64,000 nt of DNA from Thermophagus sp052400625 (GTDB lineage Bacteria > Bacteroidota > Bacteroidia > Bacteroidales > Marinilabiliaceae): NCBI GenBank assembly GCA_052400625.1, contig JBQTGH010000009.1; one strand, given 5' to 3'. This document shows, piece by piece, positions 43,256 to 53,095 of this stretch. A program made the position numbers and the translations under genes. How positions within the stretch are numbered: the stretch's first letter is position 1; the number at the start of each line of letters is the position of its first letter. Below the pieces are notes generated by a model, which worked only from the letters and a program-made list of their open reading frames with translations, was not told where the DNA came from and searched no databases.

Positions 43256-43849
43256 ATGCAGAAAACAGGCCTCCTATTCGGTTCTTTTAACCCCATTCAC
43301 ATAGGCCATTTGGCCTTGGCCAATTATGTTTTGGAATATGCCCCCTTCGATGAAGTTTGGTTTGTAGTCAGTCCGCAAAATCCTCTAAAAAACAGTGAAG
43401 ATTTGGCACCTGCCCAACACCGCTTGGCAATGACCAATCTTGCAATTAATGCAGAGCCCCGATTTAAGAGCTCTGACATCGAATTTTCCATGCCAGTTCC
43501 TTCATATACCCTAAACACGTTGCAAAGATTAAATGAACTTCATCCTACCCATGATTTCTCATTAATCATCGGAAGTGATAACCTGATAAATATTGATCGT
43601 TGGCATAATTTCCGTACACTGCTTCAAGAACATTCCCTCTTGGTCTACCCCCGACCTGAATATCCTATCGAAAAAGCTGTGATTGCCCTGCCTAAATCAG
43701 TCAATGTTCTTAATGCTCCCATGTTGGACATATCGTCCACTCTCATAAGAAAAGGTTTAAAAGAAAAGAAAAATCTGAGATTTCTACTTCCCGCCGGAGT
43801 CTATGACTATATATTACAACACCGGCTTTATCAACAAAAAAAAGAGTGA
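43256..43849 (+). CDS. nadD: Nicotinate-nucleotide adenylyltransferase
   Basis: 197 aa. GSFNPIHIGHL near the start holds the nucleotidyltransferase HxGH motif, and LDISSTLIRKGL near the end is the ISSTxIR motif. It makes deamido-NAD+ for NAD biosynthesis. The stop codon lies inside the 5' arm of the terminator. Confidence 0.94.
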   Translation: MQKTGLLFGSFNPIHIGHLALANYVLEYAPFDEVWFVVSPQNPLKNSEDLAPAQHRLAMTNLAINAEPRFKSSDIEFSMPVPSYTLNTLQRLNELHPTHDFSLIIGSDNLINIDRWHNFRTLLQEHSLLVYPRPEYPIEKAVIALPKSVNVLNAPMLDISSTLIRKGLKEKKNLRFLLPAGVYDYILQHRLYQQKKE

Positions 43850-43879
43850 AAAAAGGATTTAATCATTCTTTTTTCACTC
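43836..43879. terminator. Bidirectional terminator between nadD and trxB
   Basis: GAGTGAAAAAAG (43844-43855) pairs perfectly with CTTTTTTCACTC (43868-43879). Eight Ts follow on the minus strand, so it mainly serves trxB. On the plus strand the stem starts in the nadD stop region. Confidence 0.8.
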
Positions 43880-44014
43880 TCATATCATTAAAACTCATTT
43901 ATTAAGAGCTTCAAGTCACTGGAAATAGAATCTTAACCGACACAACTTAAAGATTACATTTTGTCAATTCTTTATTGAATTATTTTCGTATTCCAGTATC
44001 AAAAGGGCTTAACA

Positions 44015-45028
44015 TCAAGAATTTTCGGCAAGCCACCGCTCAGCATCTATAGCGGCCATACAGCCAGTCCCTGCCGCCGTCACTGCCTGCCGATAAGTTG
44101 TGTCCTGGACATCACCACAGGCAAATACCCCAGGGACATTTGTTTTAGTGGATCCGGGTTGTGTTTTAATATATCCCACCTCATCTGTTTCCAGATAATC
44201 TTTGAATATATCTGAATTCGGCTTATGGCCAATAGCCAAAAAGAATCCATCAATTTTTAGTTTCACTTCTTCCTCTTCAGGTGTACCTTTTTTCTTTACC
44301 AAGAGTGCCCCTTCTACAACACCGTCGCCAAACAACCCTTTAGTCTGATGCTCCCACAGTATTTCTATATTGGGGGTATTAAAAACACGCTCTTGCATCA
44401 CTTTAGAGGCTCTTAAAACATCCCGTCGTACAATCATATAAACTTTGTTGACAATCCCTGCCAAATAAGTAGCTTCCTCGCAAGCAGTGTCTCCTCCTCC
44501 TACTACAGCCACGTCTTTACCTTTGTAAAAGAAACCGTCGCAGGTGGCACAGGCAGAAACACCTGAACCAGAATATTTCTTTTCATCTTCAAGACCAAGA
44601 TATTTGGCTGTTGCTCCGGTCGCAATAATTAGCGATTCTGTCTCAATGATTTTATTATCATCAATGGTTATCTTAAAGGGTCGTTTTGACAGGTCGGCCT
44701 TAGTCGCCATTCCAAACCTAATGTCGGTACCAAAACGAGCTGCCTGCTTTTTCAAATCCTCCATCATTTCAGGTCCTGTGACACCCTCCGGATATCCGGG
44801 GAAATTTTCAACCTCTGTGGTGGTAGTCAACTGTCCACCCGGTTGAAGACCTTCATATAACATAGGCTTTAAATTCGCCCTGGCCGCATATATGGCGGCT
44901 GTATAACCAGCAGGACCTGACCCGACAATCAAAACCCTTGTTTTTTCAACATCGGTTATTTCTCCAGTTTTGTTTTGTTGTTCGGGTTTGTCTGCCCCCA
45001 AATTGTCCATTTTTTCAAATAATGCCAT
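44015..45028 (-). CDS. trxB: Thioredoxin reductase
   Basis: 337 aa. FAD-binding GSGPAG at 36-41, redox-active CATC (Cys160, Cys163) in SACATCDGFFY, and a second NAD(P) site GGGDTACEEA. A 30-residue N-terminal extension before the FAD site is common in Bacteroidota. It reduces thioredoxin with NADPH and could support the peroxiredoxin at 23198. Confidence 0.94.
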   Translation of the reverse strand: MALFEKMDNLGADKPEQQNKTGEITDVEKTRVLIVGSGPAGYTAAIYAARANLKPMLYEGLQPGGQLTTTTEVENFPGYPEGVTGPEMMEDLKKQAARFGTDIRFGMATKADLSKRPFKITIDDNKIIETESLIIATGATAKYLGLEDEKKYSGSGVSACATCDGFFYKGKDVAVVGGGDTACEEATYLAGIVNKVYMIVRRDVLRASKVMQERVFNTPNIEILWEHQTKGLFGDGVVEGALLVKKKGTPEEEEVKLKIDGFFLAIGHKPNSDIFKDYLETDEVGYIKTQPGSTKTNVPGVFACGDVQDTTYRQAVTAAGTGCMAAIDAERWLAENS

Positions 45029-45182
45029 AGTATATAATTATTTTATAGATTATTCTATCACTTTAAATATCGAGATGTCTCCATATTTCAAAAAGAATAC
45101 CAAACTAAAAATTAAGGTTATTGATGATCCCTTCAACTTTGCTAAATTATTATAGCAAACGCTTTAATCATGCTGGTTTAAA

Positions 45183-45246
45183 GGTATGTTTGACGTGAGT
45201 TCTCCTACATTAAAATTAATCAATGCTAACACCTATCAAACATACC
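45183..45246. repeat. 64-bp element bounded by 11-bp perfect inverted repeats
   Basis: GGTATGTTTGA (45183-45193) and TCAAACATACC (45236-45246) are perfect inverted copies separated by 42 bases. Possibly a small mobile-element remnant or a regulatory hairpin. Confidence 0.6.
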
Positions 45247-45448
45247 ATGCATTACCATTTATATATCCGCCAAATACATCCCAGATTCAAAACTGCTAAA
45301 GAAAACCAGTTTTCAGTATTTTTTGTTTTCTCCGCTCCGCATTTTTGACATAGAAAATCAAAAAAACAAAAAAATTATTCATCCGGCTCATGACATTGAG
45401 ACATCTTCATCTGTCAATTTTTCATCAGTATAAAATTTATTTTATTCA

Positions 45449-45530
45449 TTGGCCTGTTAGAACTCGCATAACCGTAAGTTGATACATACTCTTATTGCGA
45501 CCAACTTCCTTGGTCGTGCTCGTTTCATCC
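45449..45530 (+). repeat. Dispersed hairpin repeat, copy B
   Basis: Left block TAGAACTCGCATA, central GATACATACTCTT, hairpin CGACCAA/TTGGTCG (45498-45504 with 45510-45516) and right block GTGCTCGTTTCAT. The stem sequence differs from copy A but pairing is kept. Confidence 0.8.
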
Positions 45531-45634
45531 GCATATAATCTATTGGCCCAATCGAACTTCTACAACGCAATTTTATGTATCCTCTAATTTTTTGCAATCC
45601 CGGTCCAACCGAATGAAATCTTCAATAAATCATT

Positions 45635-46564
45635 TCAAGGTAAATCTAATGAACAGGATGAAATGCTGTATGCAGAAATTACCCCAAGACCACCCTCTAC
45701 ATTATTAAAAATGAGAATCGGATCCAATAAAGGAAGATCATAGCCAAATTCAGCAATTATCCGACTACGAAAATAATCAAAATACTGTCTCGTATGTGAC
45801 AGGAGCATAAAAACAATTCGTCTCTTTGAATTAGGTGAATCTGTAGGTAATATATACTGATTAGGAATATAAAGAATTAATTCATAATCTTCACCATTAA
45901 ACAAATAATCCGAAAAACAGCCTTCAAAATCCAGTCCTCCAATCAAACTTCCCTCCTGATCCCGTACATAAAAGACCTTATCAACCTTGGAATAGTCAAT
46001 CCTATTTCGTTTACAAATGGTATCATTTTGCCCAATGCTACAAATTTCTTCAAATACCAGTAATTGATAATAATTGGATACCGCCTTAGGGTCCGGAATT
46101 ATTAGATGGCACTCTAGTAAACTATCTAATCCCAATCCAAGATCATTCTTCACCACCTTAAGCGTATCTTTAATTACCATCGAAACAGGGTGCGGAACAA
46201 CAGTCTCGCCAGAAGCCTTATTGCCCTTGCTATCATAAGCATCTATCCTAAAAGTATCACCATAGGAAATCCCAATGTCTTCACGATAGGCCCAGGTCTG
46301 ATCAAATGGAAAGATAAAATCATCTACCAATTTTCCATTTTTATAAACCGTAATGTTTCCATCATAAACACGTTCAAAATCGTCAATAGAAAAAAAGCTG
46401 ACACTTTTGCTCAAATGCACATTGAATGCAGAATCCGGGTTAAGAAACGAAAACAGCACCAGATTCCCTCCTTTTTCTTCTAATTCCACTTTCAAACTCT
46501 TTTCACAGCCGAAAAACAGCATTCCCACTATCGTCAAAATATAAACTACTCTGTTTGGGGTCAT
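45635..46564 (-). CDS. DUF4249 lipoprotein
   Basis: 309 aa with a lipobox (LFFGC, Cys20). The FSFLNPDSAFNVHLSKSVSF stretch, the YKNGKLVDDF segment and the later GDTFRIDA region match DUF4249, a Bacteroidota family encoded after FecA-like TonB receptors. It probably acts as a surface or periplasmic accessory to the receptor at 46708. Gap to that gene is 143 nt. Confidence 0.82.
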   Translation of the reverse strand: MTPNRVVYILTIVGMLFFGCEKSLKVELEEKGGNLVLFSFLNPDSAFNVHLSKSVSFFSIDDFERVYDGNITVYKNGKLVDDFIFPFDQTWAYREDIGISYGDTFRIDAYDSKGNKASGETVVPHPVSMVIKDTLKVVKNDLGLGLDSLLECHLIIPDPKAVSNYYQLLVFEEICSIGQNDTICKRNRIDYSKVDKVFYVRDQEGSLIGGLDFEGCFSDYLFNGEDYELILYIPNQYILPTDSPNSKRRIVFMLLSHTRQYFDYFRSRIIAEFGYDLPLLDPILIFNNVEGGLGVISAYSISSCSLDLP

Positions 46565-46707
46565 TACTTTATTGATTAATATTTAATTTTGAATGGAACC
46601 TACAAATTTGGCGTTAATCACAAACGATTTAGGCCATCTCTTCTATCCAAGCCCGGTTTTTATAATTTAACGGTTTCCCAATAGCATGACAAGAAATCCC
46701 AATTCAA

Positions 46708-49383
46708 TCAAAATTTGAAGGAATACTTGACATAAGGAATTGGAAACGGGAAAAGACTCAACTGCCGCAATTCCCTCAATGCTGATCCTTCCGGGGCATC
46801 ATCTTTCTCACCAAAATACAACAAGAAAGGATTTTGATGTCCATAGGCATTTATCAACCCAAAACTCCAAATTCGTTTTCCTCTGCTTCTCTTTTGACTA
46901 AAATTTATTCCCAGGTCGAGGCGATGAAATGACGGCATCCGATAATTATTTATGGATTTTACACTCTGAGAATAGCCAAATTCTGAAGCCTCATCAAAAG
47001 GAAGTGTGGGGGCAAAATACTTTTCTTCAGAGATGGTAACAGGATTTCCGGAACCAAACATCCAATTTAAACTGCCGGTAATTCGGCTATTTATTCGATA
47101 ATTCATAAAAATACTCGCATCATGACGCCGATCATAGCGACCGGGAAACGACTTTCCCTCGTTCAAACCATCAAAAAAACTAGTGGTATGGGAGTATGTA
47201 TATCCCACCCATCCGGTTATTTTCCCTCTGTTTTTCTGTAAAAGGACTTCCCCTCCCAACGATTCCCCACGCCCGGATGTCAGTTTATCTTCCCACGCTG
47301 TACTATAATCAAAAAATCCCGTACTCTCCTTATATGCTAATATATTTTCAAACGACTTCAAATAACCTTCAATAGAAAGAATAAACTTATTTCTTTTTCT
47401 AAAATAAATATTAACCCCTAAGGATCCCTGATGCGAATGCATGGGCTCGATCTCATCGGTTACAGGCAACCATAAATCTGTTGGCAAAGAAAAACCGGCA
47501 GTACCCACCAAATGAATAAACTGGGACATTACGGAATAACTACCTTTTAAATCCCAAAGGGGTGATAATCGGTAACGTAAAGAAACCCTCGGTTCAAAGG
47601 ACCAATAGGGTGTGGTTTCACCAAGAAACAAAGCCGTATGTAGACCGGCATTTCCCAATAGTTTCGCACCCAAAGTGAATTCATTCTCAATGTACCCTCG
47701 ATACTCCTGACCCGAGACCCTTACATCTTCTATTACCGTTGTTTCTTCTGAATCTCCATACCCCGGGGTCGTTTGCATAATATCAACACCGGGATTAAAC
47801 CGATGCAATACACCACTCACCCCAAATCTTAAAGTGTAATCAGGAGAAGAATAATATTCAAAGTCATTTTTAAAAGTAAAATCCTGGATTCCACTTAAAT
47901 ACTTTTGCTCAAATGATATCAGAGAACGATCTTCGGTCTCATTTCTTTTAAGACCTATAAAAAAACGATAATTGGAATAGGTTGCAGTAACATTAGAGAA
48001 AAGACGTTTACTTATAATATAGTTCCACCTTAAGGCACTGGTAAAATTACCCCAACCAGCATTACTCTCATCATTGATAGATATAATATCCTGTATGTCC
48101 GGATTACCACCAACACCAACCTCAAAATCTCGAAAATTATACAAAGTATAAAACTTGTCGCGCCCCCAATAAGCACTCAAGTAAACTTTACTACGATCGG
48201 AAAACTCATAATTTACTTTTCCATTGAGATCAAAAAAATAATAATTGGTTTTCTCCTCATCGCCCAATTGATAAAGAGCGGCTAATGCATCGATATAAGT
48301 ACGTCTCAATGAGACTGCAAACGTTGATTTATCTTTAAACACCGGCCCTTCTATGGCCAGTCCCGATGAAAGCAGTCCCAAAGACACATCTCCTCCGATC
48401 CGGTCGGAACGGCCATCTTTCATACGCACATCTACGACCGAAGACAATCGGCCTCCATATCGAGCAGGAAACCCATCTTTCGTCACAGACACCTGGCTTA
48501 CGGCCTCTGTATTGAATATGGAGAAGAACCCCAACAAATGTCCTACATTATATACCGGAACATCATCAAGAAGCACCAAATTCTGGTCTGGCCCTCCTCC
48601 TCGCACATAAAGACCGGAAAATCCTTCTGATCCGCTTTGAATACCAGGAAGCATTTGAATGCCTCTAACCAAATCCGGTTCGCCAAATAGTGCCGGTGCA
48701 TCAACAATTTGATCCATCGATACCCGCATGGCGCCAAAACTACTGCCTTCAAACATATTGGGCATCCGCGAACCTAACACAGATATTTCCGGCAACTCCA
48801 CACTGGGGCTCAAACTAAAGCTGATAACGGTATCACTGATAAGATTGAATCGTCGGATGGCAGATTTATACCCCACAAAAGAAGCATTCAATTCCGTTTC
48901 ACCACCGGGAAGTGTCAAACTATAAAACCCGTAAAAATTGGTTGCTGTCCCCTGGTCGCGCGTAGAATTATAGATATTGGCTCCCAGCAATCGTTCTCCA
49001 CTTCGTTCATCACTAACAAATCCTCTGATCGTAAAACTCTGTTCGGATAATTTTAAGGGACGAAGAATGATTCGGTTATTCCTGTCGCTATAAGTAAAAG
49101 GACAATCTTTAAAGATCTCATTTAAGAAACCGGCAAGAGTGTTTTCAGCACTTGAAAGGGTAATATTTTCCTTCAGACATAGTCGAGAACTATAACTAAT
49201 CACAATCCCACTTTTCTTCTGCAAGTGATCAATAAGCTCAACCGTCGAACCACTTGTCTTATCGATGACAAAGCGGATACTTTCAGCTCGTTGCGCAGAG
49301 CCCACAACAATAGTTGCCGCATAAATCAATACGACAACCACCATCCGTTCTATATGTTTATTTCTGAATGAAGTCAATTTCAA
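46708..49383 (-). CDS. TonB-dependent receptor with STN signalling domain (FecA-like)
   Basis: 891 aa. Signal peptide (about 1-30), an STN domain (35-110) that can contact an anti-sigma factor, a carboxypeptidase-like beta-sandwich (about 117-200), a plug (215-325) with PDLVRGIQMLPGIQSGSEGFSGLYVRGG, and a 22-strand barrel ending in a terminal Phe (YVKYSFKF). The STN domain with upstream fecI and fecR genes indicates transcriptional signalling by substrate binding. The ligand is unknown; it need not be iron. Confidence 0.9.
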   Translation of the reverse strand: MKLTSFRNKHIERMVVVVLIYAATIVVGSAQRAESIRFVIDKTSGSTVELIDHLQKKSGIVISYSSRLCLKENITLSSAENTLAGFLNEIFKDCPFTYSDRNNRIILRPLKLSEQSFTIRGFVSDERSGERLLGANIYNSTRDQGTATNFYGFYSLTLPGGETELNASFVGYKSAIRRFNLISDTVISFSLSPSVELPEISVLGSRMPNMFEGSSFGAMRVSMDQIVDAPALFGEPDLVRGIQMLPGIQSGSEGFSGLYVRGGGPDQNLVLLDDVPVYNVGHLLGFFSIFNTEAVSQVSVTKDGFPARYGGRLSSVVDVRMKDGRSDRIGGDVSLGLLSSGLAIEGPVFKDKSTFAVSLRRTYIDALAALYQLGDEEKTNYYFFDLNGKVNYEFSDRSKVYLSAYWGRDKFYTLYNFRDFEVGVGGNPDIQDIISINDESNAGWGNFTSALRWNYIISKRLFSNVTATYSNYRFFIGLKRNETEDRSLISFEQKYLSGIQDFTFKNDFEYYSSPDYTLRFGVSGVLHRFNPGVDIMQTTPGYGDSEETTVIEDVRVSGQEYRGYIENEFTLGAKLLGNAGLHTALFLGETTPYWSFEPRVSLRYRLSPLWDLKGSYSVMSQFIHLVGTAGFSLPTDLWLPVTDEIEPMHSHQGSLGVNIYFRKRNKFILSIEGYLKSFENILAYKESTGFFDYSTAWEDKLTSGRGESLGGEVLLQKNRGKITGWVGYTYSHTTSFFDGLNEGKSFPGRYDRRHDASIFMNYRINSRITGSLNWMFGSGNPVTISEEKYFAPTLPFDEASEFGYSQSVKSINNYRMPSFHRLDLGINFSQKRSRGKRIWSFGLINAYGHQNPFLLYFGEKDDAPEGSALRELRQLSLFPFPIPYVKYSFKF

Positions 49384-49416
49384 GAGAATTTCAATTAGAT
49401 GAAATATCCCTCGAAA

Positions 49417-50415
49417 TTAGTCAGAGATTGTTAAAACACCTTCTTTTAGCAGGAATTTTTTATCAAAGAGTATTTCCAGTTCTTCAATGACCGCTAAAAC
49501 CGACTGATTGGAAAAGGATGTAGTCACTTCCACATCACTGGTCGTATTAACATTTACTTCTTCTATTTCGTCATAATAATCCAACAGAGTTTTGGCGACA
49601 TTCTGCAAAGAACTTTGCTTAAAAACGAGTTTTCCCGTCTTCCAGGATAAGAAGTTGCTATCTGAATAAGGTTCTACATGCACCTTCCCATCTTTGACGA
49701 AAGCCGAATTTCCTGCAGCCACAGGCTTCAAAGTATGACGGTAACTAAACGATACAATTCCCTTTGTTACGTTGAGTTCTAGATTTTCGACTCCACTTCC
49801 TGTTTCCAGATGAAAAGAAGTCCCCAAGACTTCCACTACCACTCCTTCGGGAGTATGAATTCTGAACGGATTCTCCGAATCGGATTGGACATCAAAAAAA
49901 CCTTCACCATCCAAGGAAACAGTTCTTTTCCCGTCTCCAAAATTTTTCAGATATTTCAGAGAAGAGTAATTATTAAGATATACCATACTATTATCCGGAA
50001 GTCTCAGCGAATCCACATAATCTCCTGTCTTAAAAGCGGTCCACCGACCAAATCCGGGAATATTCCAATAAGTATACAATGCGGCACTCACTAAAAACAT
50101 CACCACAAATATGGCAGCCACCTTCATAAAAGCATCAAGCAAAACTACTCTCCCTTTCTTGGGTGACGACAAAGAAATTCTATTCCGAATTTTTTGCCAA
50201 TCACTTTCCAAAAGATCTTTAGGAAGATGTACTCGGCACCCAGCATTCCATATCAATTGGAATTCCTGAAAAACCTTTTCATTTTCTTCCGATTGCTGTC
50301 GCCATTGTTCAAGCTGAAATTTCTCCTCAGAGTTGATCTCTCCGGAAAAATATCGGACCAAAGTTTCAGTTGGTATATTTTCTGATTTTCCCATGTAATT
50401 TTTCTTTTTGCTCAT
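49417..50415 (-). CDS. FecR-family anti-sigma factor
   Basis: 332 aa. A cytoplasmic N-terminal domain (about 10-80), one transmembrane segment (about 90-115, VAAIFVVMFLVSAALY), a periplasmic FecR domain (120-225) and a C-terminal DUF4974-like domain (about 260-330). It holds the sigma factor until the receptor signals. The gene lies 33 nt upstream of the receptor gene. Confidence 0.9.
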   Translation of the reverse strand: MSKKKNYMGKSENIPTETLVRYFSGEINSEEKFQLEQWRQQSEENEKVFQEFQLIWNAGCRVHLPKDLLESDWQKIRNRISLSSPKKGRVVLLDAFMKVAAIFVVMFLVSAALYTYWNIPGFGRWTAFKTGDYVDSLRLPDNSMVYLNNYSSLKYLKNFGDGKRTVSLDGEGFFDVQSDSENPFRIHTPEGVVVEVLGTSFHLETGSGVENLELNVTKGIVSFSYRHTLKPVAAGNSAFVKDGKVHVEPYSDSNFLSWKTGKLVFKQSSLQNVAKTLLDYYDEIEEVNVNTTSDVEVTTSFSNQSVLAVIEELEILFDKKFLLKEGVLTISD

Positions 50416-50468
50416 ATAACCGCAATAGCTGTCATATTCGCATTCATCAGCTAAATTGGAACCACCAG

Positions 50469-50639
50469 TTAATGAAATTGTATCGAACCAAAAATCACCG
50501 ACGTTTCCTGAGCCTTTTCTTCTTCATTGACCGTCACTTCTCGAACTGCTTTGGCCTTTTCTATTTCTGCTTTGGCGTTCACCTCTTCAGTGGAAGGCGT
50601 ACCCAGTAAATCCGCAAACATTTGAAGTAAAAATTCCAT
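50469..50639 (-). CDS. Small hypothetical acidic protein between sigma and anti-sigma genes
   Basis: 56 aa from ATG 50639, preceded by AAGGAAG; a longer frame starts at 50672. It begins MEFLLQMFADLLGTP and continues as a Glu/Ala/Lys-rich helix. No family recognised. It fills the otherwise empty 330-bp gap between the fecI-like and fecR-like genes on the same strand. It could be real or a chance frame. Confidence 0.35.
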   Translation of the reverse strand: MEFLLQMFADLLGTPSTEEVNAKAEIEKAKAVREVTVNEEEKAQETSVIFGSIQFH

Positions 50640-50744
50640 TTCTTCCTTGTATTTTAGGGTTAACAAAACCAAATTTGTTCTTATACATTACCTAAGACAA
50701 TCAACCCATTCGCCACACGTACAAAAAAAATATTTTAGACTGAA

Positions 50745-51347
50745 TCAAAATAACAACGCTATCGATCCCAAAATCAAAATAACAAAAGGCAAATAACCAT
50801 GTTTTTTAAGATCGGTTCTAATTTTCTTCAACGCATTACTGATTTGCGTCTCTACGGTTCGTTTGGATATGGATAATTGTTTTGCAATATCTGCATTGGG
50901 AACTCCTTCATGGCGGCTCATGACAAAAATCTCACGGCATTTGGCCGGCAATTCGTTTACCACTCTACTAATCCTTCCCTCAAGCTCACTAAGATTCAAC
51001 AACTCATCATTATTAACCTGTTCATCCATTTCATTCCTAATCTTTCCATGGTGCTCCCGTTCCATTTTTTCTTTCTTCAATTGATTCAAAGCACGGTTGC
51101 GTACCGACTGATAAAGATGAGCCTTCAACGAAGTGTGTATATGAATGGTTTTTCGTTTATCGTATAATCCAACGAAAACATCCTGAACAATATTTCTTGA
51201 TGAATCCAAGTCTTCAACAAAGCGGTTAGCAAAGGACACCAACATCGGATAATAGTTATCAAACAAATAACGAAAGGCCGATTCCGTTCCTTCGGTAATA
51301 CCACGTAATAGTTCCTGCTCTGTCCATTCGTTATCCATTGACTTCAT
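50745..51347 (-). CDS. FecI-type ECF sigma-70 factor
   Basis: 200 aa. Region 2 (about 22-95, YLFDNYYPMLVSFANRFV) and region 4 (about 125-180, FVMSRHEGVPNADIAKQLSISKRTV) are present. The last 18 residues (GYLPFVILILGSIALLF) are hydrophobic, a tail common in Bacteroidota FecI-like factors. It should drive the receptor operon downstream. Confidence 0.92.
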   Translation of the reverse strand: MKSMDNEWTEQELLRGITEGTESAFRYLFDNYYPMLVSFANRFVEDLDSSRNIVQDVFVGLYDKRKTIHIHTSLKAHLYQSVRNRALNQLKKEKMEREHHGKIRNEMDEQVNNDELLNLSELEGRISRVVNELPAKCREIFVMSRHEGVPNADIAKQLSISKRTVETQISNALKKIRTDLKKHGYLPFVILILGSIALLF

Positions 51348-51692
51348 TCCTGTTGTAATTTTCTATTTTGGATGTTCAAACCTCTCGTTGTCGGCTTCAT
51401 TATATCCCGACTAAAAATTAATTCGTCAAAAGGAAAAGATGAAACACTTCATAAGACAACCAACCTTCTGTCCGACCCTTTTCTATTTTTTGATTCAAAG
51501 ATTCAATTATCTCTTCCAAATCACAAAAATAAATAATTAACAAAGACAAAATATTCTTTTTTCCCAAAACTGATTATTTTACCTTCTCGGCAGACAAGAA
51601 AACTCTAAAAATTACCTTAATATCCTCTTCTATACAAATTTCAGAACTACTCGCTTCAAACTTGTTTACTCGGATAAAGTTTCCTCATCTTA

Positions 51693-51771
51693 TTGGTTGA
51701 GTGGAACTCCATGACGAAGTTCTATGCATGATCATTTTTGATCATCTTAATTGGTCATGCTCAATTCATTC
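51693..51771 (+). repeat. Dispersed hairpin repeat, copy C (more diverged)
   Basis: It retains TTGG, GTGGAACTCCATG, an ATGCATGATCAT centre, a TGATCA/TGGTCA stem (51739-51744 with 51752-51757) and CATGCTCAATTCATTC. A second possible stem, TGATCA-TTTT-TGATCA, overlaps. Confidence 0.65.
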
Positions 51772-51824
51772 TCTTCACATAAAAAATAAAAATTGTAAAA
51801 TGGAAATAATTTTCACCAACACTA

Positions 51825-51855
51825 TTTGCTGAAACCTTCAATTTATTTATCTTTG
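51825..51855 (+). promoter_or_regulatory. Promoter of tRNA-Pro
   Basis: TTTG (51825-51828), 19 nt, TATCTTTG (51848-51855): the best match in the window to the Bacteroidota consensus. The mature tRNA begins 28 bases later. Confidence 0.8.
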
Positions 51856-51882
51856 CACCGTCTTTGAAACAAGGCACTATTG

Positions 51883-51957
51883 CGGGATGTAGCTCAGCCC
51901 GGTTAGAGTACACGTCTGGGGGGCGTGGGGTCGCGAGTTCGAATCTCGCCATCCCGA
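51883..51957 (+). tRNA. tRNA-Pro (anticodon GGG)
   Basis: The cloverleaf folds with acceptor CGGGATG/CATCCCG, D stem GCTC/GAGT, anticodon stem CACGT/GCGTG with loop CTGGGGG (anticodon GGG, reading CCC/CCU), and T arm GCGAG-TTCGAAT-CTCGC. The discriminator is A, and the 3' CCA is not encoded. Confidence 0.95.
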
Positions 51958-51958
51958 C

Positions 51959-51993
51959 AAAAAGGGTCAGTATTTGATACTGACCCTTTTTAT
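51959..51993 (+). terminator. Terminator of the tRNA gene
   Basis: A 15-bp perfect stem (AAAAAGGGTCAGTAT with ATACTGACCCTTTTT) and a 3-base loop begin two bases after the tRNA. The last five stem bases double as the U tract. Confidence 0.9.
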
Positions 51994-52056
51994 TTTACGG
52001 CATTCAAAGCCCATAATCCACTTAACACAAGCATTAATAACATACAATCAAGCTTT

Positions 52057-52752
52057 TTAATGCTTATCGAAAACGATCGACTTTTGGGGCACCTTTTTTT
52101 TGAGCAAATAGTCACCAATATCTTTATTAAACTCTTTTGACCCAACGACACAAAAAGTTTTTGATTTCCTGTCGACACACTGATCAATACGTTCATACAA
52201 ATCGGCCCTATTGGTCACCATACAATTATGGATTTTGTTGTCCGGTAATTTATCCAACTCGTTACGATAAACAAAATTGCCGCTACGATCAATATTAATA
52301 TTGATTAGAGGTGTTTTTGCCGCAGTTTTTTTCAGATGCTCCAGAATCAACGGTCGAAAAGTCGCGATGCCAACGCCCATACTTATTAAAACAATGGGAT
52401 CTTCAAACTTCGCCTTGGCAAAATGATTTCCCATCTTAAACATACGAATTTCATCACCCACATTAATATTCAGCATAATTCGTTTAAACTGCGATGGATT
52501 TTCCCTGATACGAGTGGTAAAACCGATAAAATTCTCATCCGGATGACTCATTATGGATAGCTCTCTTACCAGCTCCTTTTTCAGTTTTTCACCGTTTGCA
52601 AGAGACGAGCTCAAAAAATGGGCATAAGCCCCGGGACTCCATTGTATTTTTTCCGGTACAGAGAATTTAAAGGTATAGGTAGAGGGTGCTTCCTCTATGA
52701 CTTCGATTAGCCTGATAGGCGTTGAAATACTCCTCACAAATTTTGAAAGCAT
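52057..52752 (-). CDS. Ferredoxin/flavodoxin-NADP reductase-like FAD protein
   Basis: 231 aa. The N-terminal FAD-binding barrel has the RELSIMS version of the RxYS motif (about 64-70), and the C-terminal half an NAD(P)-binding fold with ISMGVGIATFRPL. A final FCVVGSKEFNKDIGDYLLKK segment fits the family. It lacks a 2Fe-2S domain. Electron acceptor unknown. Monocistronic. Confidence 0.75.
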   Translation of the reverse strand: MLSKFVRSISTPIRLIEVIEEAPSTYTFKFSVPEKIQWSPGAYAHFLSSSLANGEKLKKELVRELSIMSHPDENFIGFTTRIRENPSQFKRIMLNINVGDEIRMFKMGNHFAKAKFEDPIVLISMGVGIATFRPLILEHLKKTAAKTPLININIDRSGNFVYRNELDKLPDNKIHNCMVTNRADLYERIDQCVDRKSKTFCVVGSKEFNKDIGDYLLKKKVPQKSIVFDKH

Positions 52753-53095
52753 AATTTTTTAATGAATTATATTTTGATAGATTTTAAGAATAAACAGAAT
52801 CGCAATCCGTCGGCAATAAACGTTTCTTTTGCCTCATTTTTTACTAGACCAAAAGGGTTATCTATTCTAATAAATCGAAATCTTATACAATTGTTCACCT
52901 ATTGAACCTGGTCAATAACAGCATTTCCTTAATAGACGACAATGAATCCAAGCTTAAAAAATAGCTTTCAATGCTTTACAAAAAACAGGTAAAAGAAATA
53001 AAAACCGGAAGATATTAAAATGAATTATTAGCGGTAAATAGACAAAAAAAGGGCTCTCTCCGCTCTGCAGAGGTCCCTAGATAAAAAGAATTTAG
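52753..53095 (-). other. Intergenic stretch with a terminator-like hairpin at 53044-53078
   Basis: No gene. On the minus strand AGGGACCTCT (53078-53069) can pair imperfectly with AGAGAGCCCT (two mismatches), followed by seven Ts, which would end the rhodanese-TauE operon. Confidence 0.55.

Larger units (their letters stand above)
45029..45634. other. Intergenic stretch with two repeat structures
   Basis: No gene. It contains an 11-bp inverted repeat (45183-45246) and dispersed repeat copy B (45449-45530). Confidence 0.6.
51348..51882. other. Intergenic region with repeat copy C and the tRNA promoter
   Basis: No gene. Dispersed repeat copy C is at 51693-51771 and a well-matched promoter at 51825-51855. 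Confidence 0.6.
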
